From: Choristocarpus tenellus KU-1152
Taxonomy: Eukaryota; Phaeophyceae
DNA: 29,013 nucleotides
Reading direction: 5' to 3'
NCBI GenBank assembly: GCA_964200185.2
Contig: CAXNAD020000115.1
Location: 1 to 29,013, forward strand
The translations under genes and the position numbers were made by a program. Of the stretch, positions 1 through 11,200 are shown one piece after another (the first letter of the stretch is position 1; each line of letters starts with the position of its first letter). The notes under the pieces were generated by a model. That model saw nothing but the letters and a program-made list of their open reading frames with translations. It did no database searches and was not told the origin of the DNA.

Positions 1-121
1 TTCTTACTGGCCCGGCGGTTGGGGGGGGGGGGGGGTGGGGTCTACACCAGGGTGTCCATCTGGGTCGAACCAGGAAAAGAGCACTTACATTATCCATCCG
101 ATGTATGCAACCAAATCGCCA
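1..121 (-). repeat. Left window-end dispersed repeat with G-run
   Basis: A run of about 15 G (about 21-35) is followed by a segment (about 41-121) that matches, as the reverse complement, the last ~75 bases of the window (about 28934-29003). Shared landmarks are ACACCAGGGTGTCCAT, CAGGAAAAG, CATTATCCATCC and TATGCAACCAAATC. The right-hand copy also contains the terminal motif of the 250-bp MITE family, so this is probably a diverged relative of that family. Homology stops near 121. The G-run and the repeat may mark assembly breakpoints rather than real chromosome ends. Confidence 0.7.
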
Positions 122-189
122 TGCTTAGCATACTATCCCATTGTCTCTCCATACTTTGATCATTGAACTCATCAACTATATTTACTCAC

Positions 190-1637
190 TTTGACATGCT
201 CGAGGCTGTCAGAGCAAACCAGGCAGCCGGGTGTGTGCTTGAACCTGCAGAGTCGTAGGGGTACAGATGAGTCAACAAGGACTGCTTCCTCCCCAGGTAT
301 GTGGGTGCCGAACTGGAAATGAGTGCTGGGAGAAGTTGGCTCCAAGATCACTGTCTCTTTGATCCTGTTCTTCCTCCTGCGTGGGTCCTGAGGCACTTGC
401 AAAGGGTGAAAGGTACTTGTCAAATGAGGTGAACATGTAGGGTGTGTCACAGTTCATATCAGTATAGAAATTGACACCTAGAAAAATATTGATAGGCAAG
501 CGCTTGATGTAAGGTCAATTGGACATGTCTAAGGTTGTACATATCAATACAAAACATAACCTGTCTTCTTAACTTGCGACAGAAAAGAATAAAGGACACA
601 GTGCAGACCTTGGCGTCAAGACTAACCCTAGTAACAGGCAAAGGAGGAGACCTGGAACGAATGATTGTTATCACCCCCACCTCGTACTTGTGACTGACAG
701 CGTAAACTGTCTTATCATATGTCCCTACTGTGTTCCAACCTGGGTCAAATCCGATGGCAACACAATTAACAACGACCTTGTTCTTTGTGCGAAGATTTGT
801 AATGCGACTAGTGTACTTACTCATTGGCTAGTGATACGAATAGGGCTCTAACTTTGCCTAGACTACCAGGTACAAGAGGAACGGCAGAGAAACAAGTCCA
901 TTTTTCTTGGAGGAATCATTTGGGAGTGTACAGAATGGAGGTGGGGATTGTATGAACAGCAGGGGAGGGACGGCAGCAGGAAGTATTTGGGTGTAGTGGC
1001 ATTTCTCTGCCATTGATCAGAAACGGCAAAGGGTATACATGTCAAAACCCCAAAGAACTACAACCTCGTTTGCAGCACGTTTCCCAAATGCAGCAGGTAT
1101 GCCACAGTATTCACAGTTCTATCTCGCTGAGGTGCTTCTGTGGTTCAAAATGGGCCTATATCGGATTGCTTAGTCATAATCGTTTTTTGCTTTGCAAACA
1201 TTCTACGGTATAAATACGTTTGTCAACGATTCATACCGTCACCTGAAGTAGCCTAGAATTGTACTTCAAAGAAGTTCAGGAAGCTGAGCTTCACAGACAA
1301 CGTATTTGCGGTTTCACAATTTCCAGTCCCTAGGTTGTTTGGCTACTATAATCAGCCAAAGTGTGTACTTTCAAGATAAATTTATTTTAACGACAGAGAA
1401 TTTTCGTTAGGACATGTGAGTGATGGGTCTACTGTCATCACTGTCATCTATGATAGTAGACTTGAATATTCATCCCCACCAAGTAGGAAATATAGCCCAA
1501 TCTATTAGTACTATGAGATATTACCCGACAGAGTTGGAAGAGTATTGGTGGTCGCCACGGCTCAATGCTATTGGGATACAGTGTGGTATGGCCTCTTATG
1601 GAGTCTGCTGTGGCAATGTCGAGGACAGCTGCAGTGG
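190..1637 (-). CDS. Unrecognised Cys-rich protein, multi-exon, 3' end outside window
   Basis: Four minus-strand exons join with matching phases: 1637-1525, 1006-867, 807-681 and 387-190. Supporting signals include the acceptor TCTCCTACCCAG at 1638 and the donor AAA|GTGAGT at 190. The predicted product (about 190 aa here) has several Cys (PCCSYN, FLCRSSC, TPGCLVCSD), an Asn-glycosylation-like NAT and alternating hydrophobic stretches such as KVVVNCVAIGFDPGW. This would fit an extracellular or luminal beta-rich domain, but that is inference. No family was recognised. The first exon is not identified, and coding should continue leftward past the window edge through the end repeat. An overlapping alternative frame at 272-499 leaves the last exon uncertain. 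Confidence 0.4.
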
Positions 1638-1977
1638 CTGGGTAGGAGACTTGAGCTGAGGCTTGGTGATTCGTAGCCGGACTTGAGTACCTTGTGAAGC
1701 GATACAATCTTCAACGAAGTTTGTTGTGAAGGGGGTGTGGAACAGTAGGAGTCAGATTAAAATAGCTCCATCTTCACACAGTCCTATCATGCAGGCCAGT
1801 TAATGGGTCAAAGTAATCTGGACTGTAATTTGGTGGGAGTTGGGGGACGGGAGGAGGAAAAAGAAGAAGTCCCTATTATAGCTGGTACTGAGCACCGTAA
1901 ACGAAAGGGGGACACTGAGATTATGATGCTAATGCATGATGCAAATGCCACACCCAGCAAAATTTCCTTGATTGGCA

Positions 1978-2275
1978 TTACCCATGCAATCTAGTGTACC
2001 TTTCAAGGATGGTTCTCTTTGCCTTGAGCCTTGAGATACCAGGCTCAAAGGTTATAGAGGGAGGGTCATCACTGTTCAGATGCCTCATCGTTACCCCACC
2101 GTCAGTGTAGCAGGGGGCAGTTGACGGCCTTTCCACCGGATTTTCCTTCGATCCTCCTGATCCTCCTATATGCCAGCTCTTGTGGATACTAGTTCTGTGT
2201 TGAAAGTGTAGATCACTCTGGCTATTCTGGACCAAGTTGGCACTGGTGCTACCGCCTGACTGTGTTGTGGAAACC
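1978..2275 (-). CDS. ARM gene terminal exon 18
   Basis: TTAGCAG|G supplies the base needed to finish the Arg codon of exon 17. Then 98 codons run to TAA at 1978-1980. The product is Ser/Gly/His-rich (SGGSTSANLVQNSQSD) and ends in a basic stretch (ISRLKAKRTILERYTRLHG). A perfect donor at about 2656 (ACCGAA|GTAAGTAG) preceded by a short helical reading (SELQQMISTE) lies in the intron. It could mark an alternative exon but does not keep the phase into this one. A second possible end near 2768 was considered less likely. Confidence 0.6.
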
Positions 2276-5200
2276 CTGCTAATTATAAAGGGCAATTAGG
2301 AGCAAAGTCAGAATTGAGGGAGTAGTGGATAACACTCAGTGCTGACATGAAGGTAAGGACAGGAACAGCAAGTGACCTTGTTTTCGGGAATATAAAATCT
2401 CAATACGGATTATTCACTATATTTTTGATATATGAAGTAATGCCATTGAAGTACCAGTGATTCAGGGTTTGATTTTGGTGTTTGGTGGAGGGAAGGGCAA
2501 AGGGTAGAGGGGTAGACAGATCTGGGTGAAGAGGAGGGGCAGAAAAAAAGGATCTAGTGCCATTCTTATGGAAGTGTTAATTTTGGGGATTCAAGAACAA
2601 GGAATATTGTGAATGGTGTGACTGTCCTTTAGAGTGAAGATGCATTACCATACTACTTACTTCGGTGCTTATCATTTGTTGCAGCTCACTTCTCAGAGTC
2701 TCAATCAGTGTAGGTGTGCATGTGAGTTTGGGTGGGAAACATGGAGGAGGCGGGGATATTGAATATACTATGATGATGGTGACAGTTGGGACCAGGACCA
2801 ATGTCGGGGCTGTGCAAATGATGGAAGCTCCATCGTGTTGAAAGCGCCAAAGAAGGGTGGGATTGTTTTATAAATGCGGTCTTGCCTCCAGACCAATCTC
2901 ATTGACAGGTCCCAAGAATGACATGGGTCAATTCTCAATAGTTTCAGTCCCATTTCATGGGCAGTTGGGGACATGAGGAATTACCTAATGGTTCTGTCAA
3001 GTGCAAAGGTCGTTGGCCCTCCAGTTCCTAATCTGATCTCCCTTTGCCCCAGGTCACCCAGGCAAACACTGACCACATCCTTTCTTTGCCACTGTTGTGG
3101 CACTGCTGCCTCAACTGACGGTCTTACAAGTGATGCTCCTACACGTTTCTTTGTGGTAGGCAATGCACGAGCTGCTATGGGCTGCTCCCCTCCCCTATCC
3201 AGAAATAGGGATCCTCTGCCCTCGACGATGGGAGATGCTGACTCAATTTGCAGCCTCCTGCCTTCTATGAGTTCACTGCACTCTGCTATCTCAGTTCCCC
3301 CTCTCTCTTTCATGATCGCATCTGCACACTGCTGGGCTCGCTCTCCCCAGAGGTTTGCTGGTGTGATGCGCAGGACATTTTGTATATCTAACCTCTCTGA
3401 GGTGGTTAGTCCAACAGTTTTCTCGTTGCTTGTAGTGGAACTTCTGTTGTTGAAATACCCACCTCTTTGCGGTCGGACACAAAACACGCTGGAGCTCAAA
3501 CTCTCCTCCTCAGCCCTACCTGGCAAGTGTTTAACTGCCCCACTTCCACCCCCATATTTTTTTGCCTTAGTCTGAGCCTTGCCCTCCTCCCTTCTCCTCC
3601 CCCTGCTCTGGGACTGGCTCAAATGATCACACCCGTCCTCTTGTTCCCTCACACCCTCCATGAACTTGCTGCGGGTGACTCTTGTTCCTTGCAACCTAGA
3701 GCTGCTCTGATTCATTTCGTCTACCTCAGCGGATAGTTGTGCCTGAAAGGTTTAGTGTCATGTTATTGTGGAACTGGGTGTCACGATAACACAGAGGGCC
3801 CAGTTGAGTACCGTTGACACCTGTCAGGCTTTGAATGATATTTGTCTCAGTGACTTTATTGTGGTAAGGGCTTGAGAAAAACTGGAACATGGTATTAAGG
3901 GATTACCGTCATAGGCACATCAGGAATTTATTTTTCTCATGATCCCTTTCCCCATACCCTCCACCCAACAGTCATTTTAAACAAGGTCTTAGAGGGATTC
4001 AGGACCTGGAAGAGACGATTTCTAACGCCTGGCACATTGCTTCGGGAAAGGTTTCCCAGGATATGACATGATATCATTGCGGTTTCCTCATCTGGCCCGT
4101 CCTGCCAAAGTTTCATGAGATGTGGCACCGAAAATCGACAGAGCTCCAAGTGTGAAGGTGGCACCGTGGATAGGTTCTTCAGGAGCTTGACCTACCAGAA
4201 GAAATCATAGCATAGGATATGCGGTGTAATGATAGCCAGTGTGATTGAGTTTGTAGTGTGGGGATCCGTGCTAGACATCAATTGGGGCAATTCTTCTAGA
4301 TTTTGATTTTTTTTTCTCAGTGTAAGTCTTACCAAAAAATATATTAGGGTGGACAGACCTCCTTGAGATCCAGAGTATCCTCTTGTGGAGGATCCTAAGG
4401 ACTAAATAGGGTGTCCTCGATGATGTACAGGAAGGGGCAACATCGAGCGGTTTATGTCCTCATCGCAGTCTTACAGGAAAATAAAGCAAAGAACTTGTAG
4501 AGGAGGATGGTGTGGGAAGACGGCCAGGGAGAATGAGCCCCTCAAGTTGGTCTTATAAAAAAAAATTCCAAGAGTTACTCACATGGGGTTTCCTCACACA
4601 AACGTGCAAAGTGAGATTGAAAGCTCAACACGAAACCCTAGCTGTTCAATGTCACAATCAACTACGCTTACACTTTCTATTGCAAGTTGCTAACTATTCC
4701 TGTCTGGACATCTCCTGACATTTTATATTCCCACTCGCATCTCTCCAAGAGCTACTCACATCCAACAAATACAATCCTAATCAAATCTATTCCCTAACTC
4801 TAACCCCCTGACGTACATCGTCGACTTACCAGGTTCCTGATCTCCTCTGTCTGCCTCCTGATCGTCCCCCCCTCCTCTCCCTTTGTTGATTGTGCCCCTA
4901 GCCTCCCCTCCTCCTCCATTGGACATAGTCCTACCTTCATCTTTTCCCCAAGGAGTCGACTCAGAATGCTCACAGCACCATTTGATGCCAGCTGAGTGCG
5001 AGATCCCAACATAACTGACAGACTCCCTAATGCCACAACGGCATCTCCTATAAGGTCTGCATGAAGTCGTCCGCGTCTTTGCAGCTGTAGCATGAGGAGA
5101 TCTTCCACCGGAAAGGAACTCTGGCAAATTCTCTCGCAGTAGCCCCGATATTCAGCTTGATCCTGGGGACATTGTGTTTGTACATGCGTATGTGTGACAA

Positions 5201-8200
5201 GTGTGTGGAGATGTATGGGTGTGGGGGACAGTCATGCTGCGATTGGGAGTGTGTTCGCCTGACAATGACAAGTACTGTCAAATATTCGGAGAACCACTTG
5301 CGTGTGATGGAAAGAGAATTAGTATTGTTGCAAGTTTGTGAATTTAATGCTCTTCATTTTCGCAAAGATTGCCTTTGGTGCTGTGATGCAAGATTCGGGT
5401 GGATTCGAAGAAATATAGGTCTTTACACTGTGGGACAAGATCGGAATGGCAAGGGATTGTGTAGGAATATTGTGGATTTCAAGACCGAAAAATGTTGATA
5501 ACAAGAAGGGTGATAACATCGGGGTGGTATATTGGGACACACCTTACAAAAGGCAATATTTGAAGCCAATAGAATACACTACAGTTCCATTTTTGAGTCA
5601 ATAGGATGAGTACGTCACCTGTAAACCCAAACTAACAATCTCTTGTAGCATTTTTGTGTTTGATTCATTCAGACATTGCATTGTTGTGAGACTGTTCCAC
5701 CATGGTAATGCTCTGGAGTACAGTACAAGAGCGATGACTCAAGATGAACTTATCATGTGCATACTGGCAGACTCTTGATGAGAAAATGCACACAGTGAAG
5801 AATGGACCCATTTTGTGCAAAACATCTCTAGCTAATATTTTTGTGGTGTGTTCTCCCTCAGAAGAAAAATAACAGCATGACATTGATTAACGAACTGCTG
5901 CAGGGGGGTGCTTCAACATCTGCGTGATCTATGCTGACATATGTAACCTGGAGCACAAAGAGCAGGCCCTGTGCCTCCCTGAGAGTGAGAGGAAAAATGG
6001 AATGGCACCAAATGCCAGCACGCAGCAGGCGAAGTACAAACTCTAGGAGAGAGTAGCTGACATTCTCTTGGCCCAAGGCCTCCATGCCCTCACGCTGGAG
6101 TAGGCACCTTGGTGTATTGGAGAGGAGGGAAAGGCAGCAGGTGTACTGAGTAAGATACTTGAATGGGGGGGAGATGGTAGGATTGGAGTTGTACCATTAT
6201 TGATGTGATTGTAGTGAGGATGAAGGCTGAACCGGGGTTTTAGGGGTTGGAAATTAGGTAGGAATGAGAGGGATTTGAGCAGTCACATAAGGGAAATAAT
6301 TGTGGAATGTTAATGAGGAGTCAGAGTGGGTTTGTCATAGAGCAACAGAGAAATGAAAGGTTTAGGGTTAGGGGTGAATTAGTCTTCACTGGCAGGAAGA
6401 GGACATACCAGAATATGCAACATTCCTCAGGTGTTCCTTTTGAACGTCGTGAATGATGGTTTTGATGATGGTGGTGGTGGTGATGATTTTGACAACCTTT
6501 CCTATTGTGGATCCTGAATAAGTTGCTTTTCCATATTCACCCCCAACCCTACCTCTCCCTGTCTGTTCTCCCTCTCCCCACGTTTTTACCCCTCACAATC
6601 GACTGGAAAAGCAAGCCATCCTCTCCTCCAACACCCACATTGCCATCGTAACGTTCTTCAGGAATCGCAAACCTGCGCAAAGCTCCGATGCAGCACATTG
6701 CAGAGGCGTTACTGTCTGGGGACATGTCGGCAACATCCTTGTCACAGCTGGAGAGGGTAGCCCATCCCACCAACTTTGTTACTGTCCCCTTTATCCTCCC
6801 AAGCTGACGAGCATTTTCATCATCATCAGTTAGGAGGTAGACGGCAGACATGCAGTACGAGAAGACTTCTCTATAGTTGTGATCCTTACCCCACCCTGCC
6901 AGAGAGATGAGGCAGGCAGCAGCTCTTGGGGGGGAGTCAAGGAAAGCAGTGGCAATAGGAACAAGGGTATGGGGGAAGTTGAGAGTGGAGGTTGCGAGAT
7001 TTCCTGCTTTAGAAGGGTGGGATGCAATGAGGGGGCGATGGATTCGGAAGCAAGGGAAAGTGTATCCTGGTAGATGGGATGGATGCTACAATTACTTTTT
7101 GACCCGCTGAATAGATGCTACAGATCTTGAACCTAGCTGCTTCGAATTACATTTTGATACAAAGCATTTAAGAGGGTAGGAGTTTTGCACTGTTTGTCCG
7201 TTCCGGGGCTTGGCTTCCCACGGTTTTCTTATGCCCTCTTTCGGTTTTCTGTGTGAACACAGTTACCTACTACTTTGACACATTTCGGAGTAGGTAAAAT
7301 GTATAGGGCTATGAAAGGTATGTCCAGAGCAAGGATATTGACTCTTGCTAACAAGCACAACAGCCAAAACGCCTCAAAATCGAAACATTGGATTTATGAC
7401 CCCCAACAGACACAGCCCATGCTTTGGGTCTTCAAATAATTTGTACTGAAAGGGAAGGTTGTTCTTGAGTATAATATACTGTACTCTTTTGTTTAACTTC
7501 TTCCTTGTGTGAATCTATTGTCACACACAGAGGAAAGGTATTGCCTCTAGGAGATTGCGCTAACTCAGACCAGTTCAGAAATTATGTCGTGGTGGATTGG
7601 TTGGTGGGACTGTATGGTGGTGATGAAAAATACCGTTTGTGGCGTATTCCATCTTTCATGTTCGTGTTTTTTTCACAGAGGGTTGACTTTTTTCACAGCA
7701 AATTCTACTGTAAAGTTGTCCAGACAACCAAGCGATAAGGATAACTGAAATCAATTCATTTTCCAGCTTGTCGTCATTACAACTTCACGCCCACTTATTT
7801 CTATGCTTGCCGCCTATGGTGTGCGGGGAAGAAAAGAAAGACATGTTTCAAGTTTCTCGGTTAGAGATTGGATATCTTTTCTCAATCAAGAATATCAGAT
7901 ATGCGTGTCCTGTATGCCTGCAAGAGGTTACTATTGATCTGAATGGTACTGGAGTAATCCCTAAATTATTGATGGTAACCTAAAGAGCAAACATTTTATG
8001 AGTAAAAGTGTCTTAGAGGGTAGAGCTACGCCCATTTGGCGGTCAAAATCCAATGTTGCGATTTTGATGTAATTTTAGCTATTATGGATGTTAGGAAATG
8101 TCAATATCCTTGTTCCGTACACACCTTCTCATAACATACACATTTTACCTACTCCATCAAATTTTGGAGTAGGAAAATGTCATAAAAAACTCGTGGAAAG

Positions 8201-11200
8201 CCAAGCCCCCAACGGACAAACAGGGCAAAACTCATACCTTCCAAGATACTTTTACTCTTACGTAAAGGTTCAAGTTAGAAACTTCCAGGTATTGTTGGTT
8301 ACAATAAGGTGTTGCGTATCTAAACCCGAGAAAACAGCCATTGTCATTGGAAAGGCAGTAGACTGTTGCCTTGTTACTTCTGGTGTCTCATTTTTGACAA
8401 AAATCTTTTGGATAAGCTGAGACTGCCTCCTGCAGTCCACATGGCAAGCCCTGCTCTTTGGAATGATCAGATGCTAATGCACTATTTTCGGTGGACTCTT
8501 CTCTCTCTTGTAACACCTGTGATATATTCTAACCAAGGAGGTGTTTGGAAAATTCCTTTCCTTTCCATATGGCTTGAACTAAGAAGTCCCAAACCAAAAG
8601 GAAAGCCTTAATCAGCCTTGTCACACTTCTCCCTTGCCAATATCCTACTCTCTGTCCCCCAGCTACAGCCACACTCTCTACACTCTATCTCCCTTCCCTC
8701 CTCTTGACCTCCTGCCTTCCCCATATGATATTCTCTTGGAGCAATCCTGTCACACTTTTATCTATTTCTCCTCACAGCTCACCTCAGGTCTGCAAACGCC
8801 TTCCTATTCTTTGGGTCTCGAGACAGGGCCCACACAGTAGCGGCAGCCCCCTGTCCTACTATTTCCCCTGCTCTGCACCGCAGTAGTGATGTTACGCCCA
8901 GTATTGTTCGTGTGGTAGCAGTGGGGGATGCAGTGAGGCACATGTGGGCCAGAACTCTTACAGAACGCTCACGGAGCACTTGTGAATTACGATTTCCTGG
9001 AGGACCAGGGCGAGCACATTCAATAATAACCTGAGGATGTTCGGAGGGGGATGGGGGGAGGTGGACGTCGTGGATACAATGTTGAGGGTGTAAGAGAGCT
9101 TAGGTGACTCTAGGTAGGGCAAGCAGAAAGCACTGAAGAGTGTACTCTTGGTTTGACCTCTAGCATTTGGTAATTGCTAATGTCTTTTCGGATCTCTTTC
9201 TTGAGGAGTGCGCCTGTCATTTCCAGGCTTTCATATATTGAGTATCATGAGCCCCAGGACACCGTTTTCTGCAAGGATTACAATATTTTATTATGTAGTA
9301 TCGAGCCAATCTTGGAGGGTAGAACCGTGTCCATTTGGAGACCAAAATCCAATGTTGCGATTTTGATGTATTTTGGCTATTGTGTTTATTAGGAAGTGTC
9401 AATATACCTGTTCCGGACACACCTTTTCGTATTGTACACATTTCATCTACTCTGAACCATTTTGGAGTAGGAAAATGTCATAAAAGAACCCATGAGAAGT
9501 CAATCCCCAAATGGACCAACAGGGCAAAACTCGTACCCTCTAAGATACGTTCACTCTATCATTGGATGATTGCAGGATCTAGTACAGCTGCACATTTCAA
9601 GAAACACTTAAGCGAGTCATAGGAGTTATCTCGTACAAGTTGTAACCTTTCGCATCAAGAATTCATTCCCAAATATTGTAGTTCATGTCTCGGTTATCAA
9701 TGCAAAACACTATAGTTGAGCCATTCACATCCTCTTAGTTTTGATTCACTTAGTCATGAGAAGGGAGTGGAAACGTGACCACATTCCATATCTGTTGCAT
9801 CTACCCTCTCTTTTGTTCAGCCTCCACAAATGCTTTACCCCAGGAGCAGTGATCTCTCCTCCGTAAGTTGCCATACGAGCACAGCATGCATATTCAAAAA
9901 AGTTCGCGTAAGTACCTCTGCACCATCTCCTGCCATTGTCCTTGTACAGAAATCGAGCCAGACCCTACTTGAACAACAAGTGCCTTCTGCTCTCCCAGCT
10001 GTGTCCTTTCCACAGTGCTCAGCACCTCTTGTGAACACAGGCCTATCATTCTCGATCCTAGAAATTTCAGCACGCCCTCTGTCAGCTACAGTAGAAAGAC
10101 ATAGCATTGCCTGCTCTCGGACCAATTGACATACTCCAGTTCCAATGAGGTGGAGGAGGATTGCCAGGGCACCGGCTGGGCTCTCAGCAAGGTTGACATG
10201 GCGTGCAATATATGTGAGGCAGGGTCCAGTCAGTGCTAGGGACGATGGGGATATGCCAGGTATTGTATGGTCATGTTCAGATTCTTCAATGCCCTGGCTG
10301 CCACCCGCTATTGCTCTTTGTTCCTGTGTTGCTTGTGCAACCATGAGGCGTAGAAGGGTCATTGCACAAGAAGACAATATATCAAAGCTTGTGGGCAATG
10401 GAGGGGAGTGTTCACTGGATCCATCCTCAAATTCGACAGGTGATGAGACCTGTGGTTGGAGAGAGGGACTGAGTGATTAAATACAATCAAATTTATTGCA
10501 GATGGCATTGACCATTGATGTTAAGGGTGTAAATCATGGAAGCCGAGAAAAACGCATGGGTTAAAACTTAGAAGTGTAGATGGGTAGTGTGGAGAAAATG
10601 CTTATGGTCAGCAACAATGATGTCAGTACAGATGGGTGTCAGGGACGGGCACTCTCATTACCTTGCAAAGTTGTGAGAATATTAGTCATTTTTGTTTGTT
10701 GCCCGAGTGTGATCAGATGATTCAATTGAGACTTGAGTTTTCCATGCCGAACTCCATATATGTAGTCCTTTCTTCAAAGTATATGATGTGCTCAGAGGAA
10801 AATGAGGGGACGCCCCCCACAAATTTCCTTCCTATCTACAGTTTGATGTATACAGAGGGTAGATTGAATTGTATGGGTTTCTGCAACCTAGGTCTTGTGA
10901 CAGCACTCTGTTGTGCCATTCTTCTTGAGAGGGGTCAAGGGGGAAGTGGAAAGTGAGGGTAAGGCAGTTCCCATAGCTGCTCTTGTTAAAACTGCTTGCT
11001 ACAGAGTGGCTCTGTGCTATGAGATATTGAGAGATAAAAAAAAACACTAAGGGCATCCTTAAGGATTACATCTTAGTACATACATTAAGCAATGGCGACT
11101 GGGCCGTGGATGGCCCTCCATTTATGGACCCCTCTCCTTTACCGGTACCCTCTTTACTTGAATCATTGGGAACTGACTCTAACACATCAGTTGAGGTATT

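Noticed and set aside
1-40. G-run as a telomere or chromosome end
   Set aside because: It is a homopolymer, not a tandem telomere unit, and the adjacent bases are a dispersed repeat also found at the other end.
2973-3575. 200-codon plus-strand open frame
   Set aside because: It is the antisense of ARM-gene exon 17, which has matching splice sites and phases; the plus-strand reading has no repeat, motif or partner exons.
7505-8611. Plus-strand open frames of 70-110 codons
   Set aside because: They lie in an intron of the minus-strand ARM gene, partly overlap foldback copy b, and show no coding bias or splice partners.
9839-9915. Extension of ARM exon 9 to the donor at 9839
   Set aside because: It is open, but it gives phase 2 where the next exon needs phase 0; the donor at 9916 fits.
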